From positions 62,001 through 126,000 of the forward strand of contig ONCJ01000001.1 of NCBI GenBank assembly GCA_900316295.1: a DNA stretch of 64,000 bases. Reading direction: 5' to 3'. The translations under genes were made by a program, and so were the position numbers. Numbering within the stretch: position 1 is the first letter of the stretch; each line of letters starts with the position of its first letter. This DNA is from an uncultured Prevotella sp. (GTDB taxonomy: Bacteria > Bacteroidota > Bacteroidia > Bacteroidales > Bacteroidaceae). Positions 1-8,653 of this stretch are shown in pieces. The notes under the pieces are model-generated. The model was given only the letters and a program-made list of their open reading frames with translations, did no database searches and was not told the DNA's origin.

Positions 1-35
1 TGTCCGAGGTTTTTCTTTGGCTTTACTTGTCGCAT
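1..35 (-). CDS. rsmA: 16S rRNA dimethyladenosine transferase RsmA/KsgA (5' end only)
   Basis: Only the first eleven codons lie in the window, on the minus strand. They read MRQVKPKKNLG followed by the first two bases (CA) of the next codon. This matches the strongly conserved start of RsmA/KsgA (VKPKKxLGQHF), the enzyme that dimethylates two adenosines near the 3' end of 16S rRNA. A minus-strand TAnnTTTG box lies 14 bases upstream of the ATG. The gene is divergent from the membrane protein gene that follows. The call rests on a very short stretch, but that stretch is distinctive. Confidence 0.75.
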   Translation of the reverse strand, partial: MRQVKPKKNLG

Positions 36-49
36 ATCGTTCTTTTCTG

Positions 50-57
50 CAAAAGTA
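50..57 (-). promoter_or_regulatory. -7 promoter box for rsmA
   Basis: Reads TACTTTTG on the minus strand, a match to the Bacteroidota -7 consensus TAnnTTTG. It is followed after 14 bases by the rsmA ATG, so the leader would be very short. Confidence 0.6.
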
Positions 58-102
58 GCGAAAAATTCTTAATGTTAATCATTATTCATCGAAAAAGTTT
101 GC

Positions 103-110
103 TACCTTTG
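103..110 (+). promoter_or_regulatory. -7 promoter box of the YbhN-like gene
   Basis: TACCTTTG matches TAnnTTTG and lies 37 bases before the ATG at 148. It forms a divergent pair with the rsmA box about 45 bases away. Confidence 0.6.
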
Positions 111-147
111 CATTATCGTCAGCAAAAACTGACCAAATAGATTATCA

Positions 148-1143
148 ATGGACATAAAGAAGACCTTCGGCAACATCTTAAAGATAGCACCACCAATCAT
201 CTTGGGCAGTGCTATTCTCTATTGGATGTATCGGGATTTTGACTTCAGCGGCATCCGCCATGTCCTATTCCATGAGATGAACTGGACATGGATGATCTTG
301 TCATTTCCTTTCGGCGTACTTGCACAGATGTTCCGAGGTTGGCGATGGAAGCAGGTGTTGGAGCCGCTTGACGAAAAGCCACGCACCCGAACCAGCATTT
401 ACAGCATCTTCCTCTCTTATGCTGTCAGTCTCGTCATTCCTCGCATAGGAGAGGTCACGCGGTGCGGCATCCTAAAACGCTACGACGGGGTATCATTCTC
501 CAAGGCTTTTGGCACGGTGGTCACCGAGCGCGCCGTCGACATGTTGCTCATGGCGCTCATCACCGCCATGGCCCTGCTCTTACAGGTGAGAGTTTTCGGA
601 ACATTCTTCGCTACTACCGGCACACGCTTCAACGACATACTGTCTGCCTTCAGCGTCGGCGGTTGGATTATCACGTTTGTCTGCGCTATCGCTGTTCTCT
701 TCTTCGGCTATCTCATACTGCGCAAGTTTACTATATATAATAAGGTAAAGGAGACACTCAATGGAATATGGCAGGGAATCATCTCACTTCGCAAGGTAAA
801 AAACATTCCACTGTTCATCTTCTATTCGTTGGCAATATGGATAAGCTATTTTCTACACTACTATCTCACGTTCTTCTGCTTCGACTTCACAGCCGACCTC
901 GGACTTACCTGCGCGTTCGTGACATTTGTAGTGGGAAGCATCGCCGTCATAGTACCTACTCCCAATGGGGCTGGTCCGTGGCATTTTGCCATTAAGACAA
1001 TGCTCATGCTCTATGGCTTAGCCGAGCCGCAAGCTCTGTATTTCGTTCTAATCGTCCATACCATTCAGACTCTTCTGGTTGTATTCCTTGGAGTTTGGGC
1101 ATGGGTTGCATTGAATTTCATATCAAAACAAAACACAAAATAA
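148..1143 (+). CDS. YbhN/AglD-type flippase-like integral membrane protein (lysylphosphatidylglycerol synthase TM family)
   Basis: A 331-residue polytopic inner-membrane protein with about eight hydrophobic segments. The pattern fits the lysylphosphatidylglycerol synthase transmembrane-domain family (PF03706, formerly UPF0104). Visible signatures are the IPRIGEVTRCGILKR stretch near residues 97-111 and the PTPNGAGPWH stretch near residues 271-280, both typical of the family. There is no soluble aminoacyl-transferase domain, so lysyl transfer to lipids is not expected; stand-alone members are thought to move or handle lipids, but the substrate is unknown. The last codons lie just before pepD (2-base gap), so the two genes are probably co-transcribed. 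Confidence 0.85.
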   Translation: MDIKKTFGNILKIAPPIILGSAILYWMYRDFDFSGIRHVLFHEMNWTWMILSFPFGVLAQMFRGWRWKQVLEPLDEKPRTRTSIYSIFLSYAVSLVIPRIGEVTRCGILKRYDGVSFSKAFGTVVTERAVDMLLMALITAMALLLQVRVFGTFFATTGTRFNDILSAFSVGGWIITFVCAIAVLFFGYLILRKFTIYNKVKETLNGIWQGIISLRKVKNIPLFIFYSLAIWISYFLHYYLTFFCFDFTADLGLTCAFVTFVVGSIAVIVPTPNGAGPWHFAIKTMLMLYGLAEPQALYFVLIVHTIQTLLVVFLGVWAWVALNFISKQNTK

Positions 1144-1145
1144 CT

Positions 1146-2603
1146 ATGAACACTATCAAAGACTTACAACCGACATGCATCTGGAAGAATTTCCATGCAC
1201 TGACACAGGTGCCACGACCAAGTGGACACCTTGAGAAGATCCAACAGTTCTTGCTCGACTTCGCCAAGGAGGTGGGTGTAGAGGCCTTCAAAGATCCTGC
1301 CGGCAACATTGTTATGCGCAAACCTGCTACTCCTGGCATGGAGAACCGTAAAGGCATTATCCTGCAGGCTCACATGGACATGGTGCCTCAGAAAACGCCT
1401 GAGTCAACCCATAACTTTGAGACAGACCCTATCGAGACTTGGATTGATGGCGATTGGGTAAAGGCTAAAGGCACTACCCTCGGAGCCGACAACGGCATGG
1501 GTGTGGCTGCCATCATGGCTGTCATGGAGTCGAAAGACTTACAGCATGGACCTGTCGAGGCACTCATTACTGCCGACGAGGAGACAGGCATGTTTGGCGC
1601 CAACGGTCTTCCTGAGGGCGAACTGAATGGTGACATACTACTCAACCTCGACTCAGAGCACTGGGGTAAATTTGTCATTGGTTCGGCTGGTGGTATTGAC
1701 ATCACAGCCACACTCAATTACAAAGAGACCGACACCGACCCTGAGGATATAGCGGTCAAAGTAACATTAAAGGGTCTGCGTGGCGGTCACTCAGGACTGG
1801 AGATACATGAAGGACGAGCCAATGCCAACAAACTGATGGTACGCTTTGTGCGAGAAGCTATCGAGGAATGCGAGGCTCGCCTTGCCTCATGGCATGGCGG
1901 CAATATGCGTAATGCCATTCCATTCAAGGCAGAAGTTGTACTCACCCTGCCTAAGGAGAATGTAGAAGACCTCAAAGAGCTTGTCTGCGATTGGAAAGAA
2001 GACTTCGAGGATGAATACAAGACCATCGAACAGGGTATTGAATTCTATGTCGAGGAAGTAGAAACACCAAAGACTGAGGTACCTGTAGAGATACAGGATA
2101 ATCTCATCAATGCCATCTACGGATGCCACGACGGAGTGATACGCATGATACCCGTCTATCCCGAAGTGGTAGAGACCAGCAGCAACCTTGCCATCATCGA
2201 CATCGAGCAAGGTAAGGCAACCATAAAGATTCTGGCTCGCTCCAGCCGTGAGGACATGAAGGACTATGTCGTAAAGACTCTCGAGAGTTGCTTCAACATG
2301 GCAGGCATGAAGGTAGAGACCTCAGGCAGCTATGGAGGATGGGATCCTAACCCGGAAAGCGAGCTGCTCCATCTACTACTGAAGATATACAAGGAGCAAA
2401 ACGGAGAGGACGGTATCATACAGGTAGACCACGCAGGCTTGGAGTGCTCTGTCATATTGGGCAAATACCCACACCTTGACGTAGTGAGCCTCGGTCCAAC
2501 GATGAAGAGTCCGCATACCACTACCGAGCGATGCCTCATCCCTACCATCGCACCTTTCTGGAATCTGCTCCGTCAGGCAATAGTAGAGGTTCCCGAGAAG
2601 TAA
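1146..2603 (+). CDS. pepD: aminoacyl-histidine dipeptidase (cytosolic non-specific dipeptidase)
   Basis: A 485-residue M20-family metallopeptidase, the same length as E. coli PepD. It hydrolyses dipeptides, including aminoacyl-histidine, in the cytoplasm. The metal-site pattern is complete: H76 in AHMDMVPQ, D115 in LGADNGMG, and the catalytic/metal pair E145-E146 in ADEETG. The dimerisation domain lies in the middle, starting around the LRGGHSGLEIHEGRANAN stretch. I chose the ATG at 1146 because homologous sequence starts there (NTIKDLQPTCIWKNFHAL). An upstream in-frame start at 1095 would read into the preceding membrane-protein gene. Confidence 0.95.
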   Translation: MNTIKDLQPTCIWKNFHALTQVPRPSGHLEKIQQFLLDFAKEVGVEAFKDPAGNIVMRKPATPGMENRKGIILQAHMDMVPQKTPESTHNFETDPIETWIDGDWVKAKGTTLGADNGMGVAAIMAVMESKDLQHGPVEALITADEETGMFGANGLPEGELNGDILLNLDSEHWGKFVIGSAGGIDITATLNYKETDTDPEDIAVKVTLKGLRGGHSGLEIHEGRANANKLMVRFVREAIEECEARLASWHGGNMRNAIPFKAEVVLTLPKENVEDLKELVCDWKEDFEDEYKTIEQGIEFYVEEVETPKTEVPVEIQDNLINAIYGCHDGVIRMIPVYPEVVETSSNLAIIDIEQGKATIKILARSSREDMKDYVVKTLESCFNMAGMKVETSGSYGGWDPNPESELLHLLLKIYKEQNGEDGIIQVDHAGLECSVILGKYPHLDVVSLGPTMKSPHTTTERCLIPTIAPFWNLLRQAIVEVPEK

Positions 2604-2621
2604 ATTCGGGACCTTCATTTC

Positions 2622-2712
2622 ATTAGTGGTGAGAAGTTAGAGGTGAAGGGCGAGAGAATAGATTTTGCCTATTATATTTAGAAGAGAGCTATCCTCCTAC
2701 CCCTCACCTCTA
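2622..2712 (+). repeat. intergenic inverted-arm repeat, related to the one at 10690-10786
   Basis: After pepD, a purine-rich arm (GTGAGAAGTTAGAGGTGAAGGG) is followed by a core containing AATAGATTTTGCCT and then by an inverted arm ending CCCCTCACCTCT. The minus strand of 10690-10786 carries the same order: TTAGTGGTGAG, purine-rich arm, ATAGATTTTGCCT core, inverted arm. The two loci are therefore copies of one dispersed element. No coding sequence is seen here. Confidence 0.6.
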
Positions 2713-2721
2713 TAAAAAGAA

Positions 2722-2873
2722 AAAACAGAAACTTTTAAAAAAAAATTACGCATTACGCATTAATTTATTACCTTTGCACCCACAAAACCAAAACAGAAAC
2801 TTTTTAAAAAAATTACGCATTACGCATTACGCATTACGCATTAATTTATTACCTTTGCACCCACAAAACCAAA
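2722..2873 (+). repeat. tandem duplication of the corA promoter region with heptamer array
   Basis: Two tandem copies of a block made of CAGAAACTTTT, an A-tract, ACGCATT heptamers, AATTTATTACCTTTG and CACCCACAAAACC. Copy one has two ACGCATT units and copy two has four. Each copy carries a TACCTTTG -7 box (2769-2776 and 2850-2857), 81 bases apart. The corA leader therefore has two candidate promoters. The difference in heptamer number suggests slippage. Confidence 0.85.
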
Positions 2874-2886
2874 ACAAATAGATATT

Positions 2887-2922
2887 ATGGACGACTATCC
2901 GGCGGAAAACTTTAGACAGTAA
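2887..2922 (+). CDS. possible 11-residue leader peptide of corA
   Basis: ATG at 2887 opens a short frame, MDDYPAENFRQ, ending in TAA at 2920-2922, about 25 bases after the second promoter box and about 105 bases before corA. Acidic residues plus a proline at the very N-terminus recall the destabilising leader peptides known upstream of enterobacterial magnesium transporters (MgtL). Nothing else supports translation, so this is an inference. Confidence 0.3.
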   Translation: MDDYPAENFRQ

Positions 2923-2927
2923 GGCTG

Positions 2928-2962
2928 GAGGAACGGCAGGCAAGACCGCTAATCCTCTTGCC
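2928..2962 (+). promoter_or_regulatory. corA leader hairpin with competing pairings
   Basis: GGCAAGA (2939-2945) and TCTTGCC (2956-2962) form a perfect 7-bp stem with a 10-base loop. The same 3' strand overlaps TCCTC (2953-2957), which can instead pair with GAGGA (2928-2932), so two exclusive folds are possible. There is no T-run. A regulatory role in magnesium transport is inferred only from position. Confidence 0.4.
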
Positions 2963-3027
2963 GCAATTGTGAATTGTAAATTGCCAATTATCATTGTCAA
3001 TTGTCAATTAAAGAAAGGGATTAGCAA

Positions 3028-3954
3028 ATGAAGACATTCTGGAATACAAACCAAGGCTTGACACCACTCACAGAGTGGCAGCCAAATTGTTGGATACAAG
3101 TAACCTGTCCAACAGACGATGACCGTGAATATCTGGAGAAGACTTTCCAGATACCTGACTATTTCATCACTGACATCAGCGATACCGATGAGCGTGCCCG
3201 TTACGAATATGACGACGGATGGATGCTCGTCATCCTGCGTATACCATACGTCAAGGAGATACGCTCACGTACTCCATACACCACCGTACCACTCGGTATC
3301 ATCCACAAACGTGACGTCACCATCACCGTCTGTTATTACGAGACCAATATGATGATCGACTTCGTCACCTTCCAGCAGAAACGTGGTGAGGGCTTCGTAG
3401 ACTACGTCGACATGACTTTCCGTCTCTTCCTCTCCTCTGCCGTATGGTATCTGAAGCGACTCAAGCAGATAAGCATACTCATCGAGAAAGCCAAGCGTAA
3501 CCTTGACAAGGAAGTTAACAATGAGAGCCTCATCGGGTTGTCACGACTACAGGACTCGCTCACATATTTCATAACATCTATCCGTGGCAACGAGACGTTG
3601 CTTCAGAAGTTGAAGTTCAAGCTACAGGTCGACGAGCTTGATGCCGACCTGATCGAGGATGTCAACATCGAGATGTCACAGGCAAGAGAGACAACCAACA
3701 TCTATTCCAACATCTTGGAATCGACAATGGATACCTATACGAGCGTCATCAACAACAACATGAACACCGTGATGCGTACGCTCACATCTGTAAGTATCAT
3801 ACTGATGTTCCCCACGCTCATCGCCTCACTCTTCGGTATGAATCTTATCAACGGCATGGAGGCAAAGCCATGGGGATTCATCCTCGCCATAGTGCTCTCA
3901 TTCCTTGTGTCAGCAGCTTCATGGTGGCTACTAAGACATAAGCGACTAATATAA
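3028..3954 (+). CDS. corA: CorA family magnesium/divalent cation channel
   Basis: A 308-residue CorA-type channel of the inner membrane that admits Mg2+. It has a long cytoplasmic alpha/beta and helical N-terminal part, then two C-terminal transmembrane segments (about 252-272 and 283-303). The signature GMN motif is G270-M271-N272 at the end of the first segment (LFGMNLING). Length and layout are normal for the family. The gene stands alone between its long leader and a strong terminator. Confidence 0.95.
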   Translation: MKTFWNTNQGLTPLTEWQPNCWIQVTCPTDDDREYLEKTFQIPDYFITDISDTDERARYEYDDGWMLVILRIPYVKEIRSRTPYTTVPLGIIHKRDVTITVCYYETNMMIDFVTFQQKRGEGFVDYVDMTFRLFLSSAVWYLKRLKQISILIEKAKRNLDKEVNNESLIGLSRLQDSLTYFITSIRGNETLLQKLKFKLQVDELDADLIEDVNIEMSQARETTNIYSNILESTMDTYTSVINNNMNTVMRTLTSVSIILMFPTLIASLFGMNLINGMEAKPWGFILAIVLSFLVSAASWWLLRHKRLI

Positions 3955-3982
3955 AGTTCCGCACGTTGCGGAACTTTTTTTT
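3954..3982 (+). terminator. rho-independent terminator of corA
   Basis: AAGTTCCGCA, a 3-base CGT loop and TGCGGAACTT make a perfect 10-bp stem directly after the corA stop codon, followed by a run of T. Confidence 0.95.
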
Positions 3983-4025
3983 CAAAAAAATTAAGGGAAA
4001 ATTAGGTAGTTACAATATTTTTCCC

Positions 4026-4033
4026 TAAGTTTG
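4026..4033 (+). promoter_or_regulatory. -7 promoter box of the DUF349 gene
   Basis: TAAGTTTG matches TAnnTTTG and leaves a leader of about 80 bases before the ATG at 4116. Confidence 0.6.
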
Positions 4034-4115
4034 CATCTTGTTAAACACCATTTATTACAAGAAATGTCGGCATCCGATGCCGAAGAACTAACCGAATCAT
4101 AACTAAAAAAGTTAA

Positions 4116-5879
4116 ATGATGGACTCTCAAGAATTAAATCCTGTACAGGAGAACTTAGAAGAACAGCCCAAGCACACCTATGCGACCAAGCAGGAAGTGT
4201 TGGAGCGAGTGAAGGAACTGGCACACGGTGAGGAGACACCACAGAAGGCTGAGGTGGACATACTTAAAACCGTGTTCTACAAACTGCACCTCGCAGAGCG
4301 TGAAGCACAGATGAAGGAATACCTTGACAATGGCGGCAATCCCGAGGAATACCGTGTTATGCCAGATGCCGACGAAGAGGCTTTCAAGGCAGAGATGAGC
4401 ATCATCAAGGAGAAACGACAGAAGGCTTTCATCGAACAAGAGGCTGAGAAGCAGGACAACCTGAAGAAAAAGCTCGACATCATCGAGAAAATCAAGGCGA
4501 TGATCACTTCACCCGAAGAGGCTAATAAAACTTATCAGGAGTTCAAAGCTCTCCAACAACAATGGAAAGAGACCAAAGCTGTACCAGCAGAAAAAGCCAA
4601 CGAATTGTGGCGTACATACCAACTGTATACCGAACAGTTCTATGACCTGCTCAAGCTCAACAGCGAGGCACGCGAGTACGACTTCAAGAAGAACCTTGAA
4701 GCAAAGACGAAACTATGCGAGGCTGCAGAAAAACTCGCCGACGAGCCAGATGTCATCAGCGCTTTTCACCAGCTACAGGAGCTACATCAGCAATATCGGG
4801 ACACCGGACCTGTATCCAAGGATCTCCGTGAAGAAATATGGAATCGTTTCAAGGCTGCCTCAACCGTAGTCAACAAGCGTCACCAGCAACATTTCGAGAA
4901 CCTCAGGGCGCAAGAGGAAGACAATCTCACACGCAAGACGGCACTCTGCGAGAAAGTGGAAGCCATCGCCAAGGAGGAAAACAAGGGCAGTGCCGATTGG
5001 GAGAAGCACACCAAGCAGATTATCGAGATACAACAAGAATGGAAGACCATCGGGTTCGCTCCACAGAAGATGAACGTGAAAATCTTCGAGCGCTTCCGTG
5101 CGGCTTGTGATGATTTCTTCGGCAGAAAAGGTGAATACTTCAAAGCCATCAAGGAGACCTTCGCTGCCAACGTAGAAAAGAAGAAGGCTCTCGTTGAACA
5201 AGCTCAGGCACTCAAGGACAGCACCGACTGGAAATCGACAACCGACAAGCTTATCAACCTACAAAAGGAATGGAAGACCATCGGTATGGTTCCGAAGAAG
5301 ATTGGCGACCAGCTGTGGAACGACTTCCTTACTGCCTGCAACACCTTCTTCGAGGCACGTAACGCCGCTACAGCAGGCACACGCAACGAGGAGCGTGACA
5401 ACCTCACAAAGAAACGCGACATCATTGAGCAACTGAAACAACTTGCTGAGGAGGCTGGCGACAACCTGCAAGCAAAAGTACAGGAGCTTGTTGATGAATA
5501 TGCCACCATCGGTCATGTTCCATTCAAGGAAAAGGACAAGATCTTCAAGGAGTATCACACCATCCTCGACAAACTATACAACGACCTCAATATCAGTACT
5601 GCGCGACGCAAGCTCGACAGCTTCAAGAGTAACCTCAAGAATATGGCTGAACGCGGAGCCAACGTACTTGACAACGAGCGTGCCCGACTGCTGCGCCGCT
5701 ACGACCAGCTACGTCAGGATATCAATACCTACGAGAACAACCTCGGCTTCCTTAACGCATCGTCAAAGAAGGGCAACACCCTCATCGAGGAGATGAACCG
5801 TAAGGTACAGAAACTAAAAGACGAGGTAGAACTTATCAAGCAGAAGATCAAAGCTATCGATGCTGAGAACAAAGAATGA
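4116..5879 (+). CDS. DUF349 domain-containing coiled-coil protein
   Basis: A 587-residue, highly charged helical protein with no membrane segment or signal peptide. Five copies of the DUF349 pattern (Q-x-x-W-K-x-x-G-x-x-P then an aromatic-rich helix) start near residues 147, 223, 305, 383 and 460; the middle ones read QEWKTIGFAP and KEWKTIGMVP. The C-terminal 100 residues look like coiled coil. The function of the family is not established. Two ATG codons stand side by side at the start; the first is used here. A bidirectional terminator follows. Confidence 0.85.
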   Translation: MMDSQELNPVQENLEEQPKHTYATKQEVLERVKELAHGEETPQKAEVDILKTVFYKLHLAEREAQMKEYLDNGGNPEEYRVMPDADEEAFKAEMSIIKEKRQKAFIEQEAEKQDNLKKKLDIIEKIKAMITSPEEANKTYQEFKALQQQWKETKAVPAEKANELWRTYQLYTEQFYDLLKLNSEAREYDFKKNLEAKTKLCEAAEKLADEPDVISAFHQLQELHQQYRDTGPVSKDLREEIWNRFKAASTVVNKRHQQHFENLRAQEEDNLTRKTALCEKVEAIAKEENKGSADWEKHTKQIIEIQQEWKTIGFAPQKMNVKIFERFRAACDDFFGRKGEYFKAIKETFAANVEKKKALVEQAQALKDSTDWKSTTDKLINLQKEWKTIGMVPKKIGDQLWNDFLTACNTFFEARNAATAGTRNEERDNLTKKRDIIEQLKQLAEEAGDNLQAKVQELVDEYATIGHVPFKEKDKIFKEYHTILDKLYNDLNISTARRKLDSFKSNLKNMAERGANVLDNERARLLRRYDQLRQDINTYENNLGFLNASSKKGNTLIEEMNRKVQKLKDEVELIKQKIKAIDAENKE

Positions 5880-5893
5880 TGAATAAACAAAAA

Positions 5894-5924
5894 AATCCGG
5901 AACCATAAAGGTTTCGGATTTTTT
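5894..5924. terminator. bidirectional terminator between the DUF349 gene and tRNA-Gln
   Basis: AATCCGGAACC and GGTTTCGGATT pair over 11 bp (one G-T pair) with a 5-base loop. T-runs follow on both strands, so it can end both the DUF349 transcript and the convergent tRNA transcript. Confidence 0.85.
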
Positions 5925-5926
5925 GT

Positions 5927-5996
5927 TGGGGTACTCGGACTCGAACCAAGAATGACAGGACCAGAATCTGTAGTGTTACCATTACACCATACCCCA
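5927..5996 (-). tRNA. tRNA-Gln (anticodon CTG)
   Basis: On the minus strand the sequence folds as a cloverleaf: acceptor TGGGGTA/TACCCCA, D-arm GTGT...ACAC, anticodon loop TTCTGGT with anticodon CTG (reads CAG), and T-arm CTTGG-TTCGAGT-CCGAG. The TGGGGTA start is typical of tRNA-Gln. CCA is not encoded. The last anticodon-stem pair (A-C) is a mismatch. Confidence 0.95.
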
Positions 5997-6034
5997 AACT
6001 GTTAACAAAACGAGCGCCTCTCATTTTGCGGGTG

Positions 6035-6064
6035 CAAAGTTAGTGCTTTTTTATTAACCTACAA
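6035..6064 (-). promoter_or_regulatory. promoter of tRNA-Gln (-7 and -33 boxes)
   Basis: On the minus strand TTG (6062-6064) is followed after 19 bases by TAACTTTG (6035-6042), a full match to the Bacteroidota TTG-N19-TAnnTTTG promoter, about 38 bases upstream of the tRNA 5' end. Confidence 0.75.
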
Positions 6065-6135
6065 AGAAAAAGCCAACTTTTTTCTAAAAAAATTATAAAT
6101 ATCCGCTTTACGCTTCACATTATATATTAAATTCG

Positions 6136-6143
6136 TACCTTTG
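6136..6143 (+). promoter_or_regulatory. -7 promoter box of the rsfS-ftsH-cdsA operon
   Basis: TACCTTTG matches TAnnTTTG and lies 21 bases before the rsfS ATG. Confidence 0.65.
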
Positions 6144-6164
6144 TCGCTTTGAAGAACAATAGCA

Positions 6165-6524
6165 ATGGAGCAAACACAACGATTATTAGAGACCATTATC
6201 GAAGGTATTCAGGAAAAGAAAGGCAGCAAGATTGTCGTCGCAGACCTACATCAGATTGATGGCAACATCTGCCAATACTTTGTAATATGTCAAGGCAACT
6301 CCCCTATGCAGGTAGAAGCCATCGCAGAGTCAGTGGGCGACTATGCGCGTGAGAAGAACGGTGAGAAACCGGCACACGTCGTAGGACTGGAAAATGCGCA
6401 ATGGGTAGCAATCGACTACACCGACATCATGGTACACATCTTTGTACCCGACATGCGAGAATATTATGATCTTGAAAACCTATGGCAAGATGCCAAACTC
6501 AAAGAGATACCTGATTTAGATTAA
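6165..6524 (+). CDS. rsfS: ribosome silencing factor RsfS (Iojap/YbeB family)
   Basis: A 119-residue protein matching RsfS along its whole length. RsfS binds ribosomal protein L14 on the 50S subunit and blocks joining of the subunits, reducing translation under poor nutrition. Family marks visible here are VADLHQIDGNICQYFVICQG near residues 26-45 and QWVAIDYTDIMVHIF near residues 85-99. It starts the rsfS-ftsH-cdsA cluster, an arrangement common in Bacteroidota; ftsH starts 13 bases after the stop codon. Confidence 0.95.
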   Translation: MEQTQRLLETIIEGIQEKKGSKIVVADLHQIDGNICQYFVICQGNSPMQVEAIAESVGDYAREKNGEKPAHVVGLENAQWVAIDYTDIMVHIFVPDMREYYDLENLWQDAKLKEIPDLD

Positions 6525-6537
6525 AACAACAACAACC

Positions 6538-8634
6538 GTGGACAAGCAGAATCAAAACAACAACCAGCCAAAGATGCCAAAGTTCAATACTAACTGGATT
6601 GTCCTTCTGGTACTCATCATAAGTGCCGTGTTCATTTTCTCCGGCAACAACAACCCGTTTAAGCAGTCGTCGACAGCTATCACTAAAGACTATACCACCT
6701 TCCTCAGTTATGTAGACAGTGGTTATGCCGCCCGTGTGGTAGTAAACAAGCGTGCGAGTCTCCTTCGTATGTATGTCAAGCCACAGCACATCCGTGATGT
6801 GTTCAAGAGCGGCGTCCAGCAGGTAGGCACCGAGCCATACGTCAAGGTAGAGATTGGCTCAGTCGACAATCTTGAGGCATTCCTCAATGATGCCATGCAG
6901 AAGCGTAAGATTGGCAGCTATAGCTACGACAACTCCAATGAAGACGGATTTACAGACATGCTCATCAGCTTCATACCGTGGATAGCCATCATCCTGTTCT
7001 GGTTCTGGATAATGAACCGTATGGGTGGCGGTGCTGGTGCTGGCGGCATCTTCAATGTCGGTAAGTCAAAGGCTCGTCTCTACGAGAAAGCCAATGACCT
7101 CGGCATCACCTTCAAGGACGTAGCAGGTCAGGCTGGTGCCAAGCAAGAGGTACAAGAGATAGTAGAGTTCTTAAAGAACCCACAGAAATATACCGATCTG
7201 GGAGGAAAGATACCCAAGGGAGCCCTCCTTGTCGGTCCTCCAGGAACAGGAAAGACGCTGCTTGCCAAGGCTGTTGCAGGTGAGGCAGGCGTTCCGTTCT
7301 TCTCTATGAGTGGTAGCGACTTCGTCGAGATGTTCGTCGGAGTAGGTGCCAGTCGTGTACGTGACGTGTTCCGTCAGGCTAAGGAGAAGTCACCATGCAT
7401 CATCTTCATTGACGAGATTGATGCCGTAGGTCGTGCCCGTTCCAAAAACCCAGCTATGGGAGGCAACGACGAGCGTGAGAACACCCTCAACGCCCTGCTC
7501 ACCGAGATGGATGGCTTCGGCACCAATAGCGGTGTCATCGTCCTTGCTGCCACCAACCGTGTCGACATGCTTGACTCCGCCCTGCTCCGCGCAGGTCGTT
7601 TTGACCGTCAGATCCATGTTGACCTGCCCGACCTCAGCGAGCGCAAAGCCATCTTCAAGGTCCATCTGCAAGGAAAGAAAGTTGACGACACCGTCGACGT
7701 TGACCTTCTGTCACGTCAGACACCAGGTTTCTCCGGTGCCGACATTGCCAACGTATGTAATGAGGCAGCCCTCATCGCAGCCCGCCACGACAAGAAGACC
7801 ATATGCAAGCAAGACTTCCTTGATGCTGTAGACCGGATTATCGGTGGTCTTGAGAAGAAGACCAAGGTGATGACAGCCGACGAGAAGCGTGCCATAGCTC
7901 TCCACGAGGCAGGTCACGCCACAATCTCATGGTTCTGTCGCTACGCCAATCCACTCATCAAGGTCACCATCGTTCCACGCGGTCAGTCGCTCGGAGCAGC
8001 ATGGTATCTGCCCGAGGAGCGCACCATCACCACCAAGGAGCAGATGCTCGATGAGATGTGCTCACTCTTAGGAGGACGCGCCGCAGAAGAACTCTTCACT
8101 GGTCATATCTCTACTGGAGCCATGAACGACCTCGAGCGTGCCACAAAGAGTGCCTATGGCATGATAGCCTACGCAGGTATGAGCGACAAACTGCCCAATA
8201 TCTGTTATTACAACAACCAAGAATTTCAGTTCCAGCGTCCTTACTCAGAGACAACAGCAAAGATTATGGACGACGAGGTGTTGAAGATGATCAACGAGCA
8301 GTATGCCCGTGCCAAAGAGATACTCCTCGAACACAAAGAGGGTCACAACCAACTTGCCGAGTTGCTCATCTCACGCGAGGTCATCTTCGCTGAGGATGTC
8401 GAGCACATCTTTGGCAAGCGTCCATGGACCAGTCGCTCGCAAGAGATCATGGAGGCTAATGAAGCAATAGAGAAAGCTAATGAGCCCACGCTCGACGACA
8501 TGCCAGAAGAAGTAAAGAAGGCTCAAGCCGAGTATGAGAAGAAAGCTGAACCGACAGAGCAGCGAGGAGAGCAGAGCGATGCTGGCATCAGCTCTGCCGA
8601 GTCGCAGCAGAAGCCGACCGAAGGTCAAAGCTAA
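6538..8634 (+). CDS. ftsH: ATP-dependent zinc metalloprotease FtsH
   Basis: A 698-residue membrane-bound AAA+ protease that degrades misfolded and regulatory membrane and cytosolic proteins. It starts with GTG. Two membrane segments (about 20-36 and 141-160) flank a periplasmic loop. The Walker A GPPGTGKT covers residues 233-240, Walker B is [11 protein letters not shown], the arginine-finger helix is [12 protein letters not shown], and the zinc site is H456-E-A-G-H460. The catalytic core is complete. The last 40 residues form an acidic, disordered tail containing an insertion (residues about 674-691) nearly identical at DNA level to insertions in cdsA and dacB. Confidence 0.97.
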   Translation: MDKQNQNNNQPKMPKFNTNWIVLLVLIISAVFIFSGNNNPFKQSSTAITKDYTTFLSYVDSGYAARVVVNKRASLLRMYVKPQHIRDVFKSGVQQVGTEPYVKVEIGSVDNLEAFLNDAMQKRKIGSYSYDNSNEDGFTDMLISFIPWIAIILFWFWIMNRMGGGAGAGGIFNVGKSKARLYEKANDLGITFKDVAGQAGAKQEVQEIVEFLKNPQKYTDLGGKIPKGALLVGPPGTGKTLLAKAVAGEAGVPFFSMSGSDFVEMFVGVGASRVRDVFRQAKEKSPCIIFIDEIDAVGRARSKNPAMGGNDERENTLNALLTEMDGFGTNSGVIVLAATNRVDMLDSALLRAGRFDRQIHVDLPDLSERKAIFKVHLQGKKVDDTVDVDLLSRQTPGFSGADIANVCNEAALIAARHDKKTICKQDFLDAVDRIIGGLEKKTKVMTADEKRAIALHEAGHATISWFCRYANPLIKVTIVPRGQSLGAAWYLPEERTITTKEQMLDEMCSLLGGRAAEELFTGHISTGAMNDLERATKSAYGMIAYAGMSDKLPNICYYNNQEFQFQRPYSETTAKIMDDEVLKMINEQYARAKEILLEHKEGHNQLAELLISREVIFAEDVEHIFGKRPWTSRSQEIMEANEAIEKANEPTLDDMPEEVKKAQAEYEKKAEPTEQRGEQSDAGISSAESQQKPTEGQS
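8557..8610 (+). repeat. in-frame coding copy of a dispersed repeat element (ftsH tail)
   Basis: The DNA encoding [15 protein letters not shown] shares about 28 of 30 bases with the cdsA copy (CAGAGCGATGC, GGCATCAG and TCTGCCGAG blocks). The centre GATGC-TG-GCATC is palindromic. The tail position is dispensable for FtsH catalysis. Confidence 0.75.
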
Positions 8635-8653
8635 AAATAAAAAAAGTCAACCT

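Noticed and set aside
2588-2613. Terminator at the pepD stop codon
   Set aside because: A stem AGGT-CCCGA/TCGGG-ACCT is present but has a bulge and no T-run, so evidence is too weak to list.
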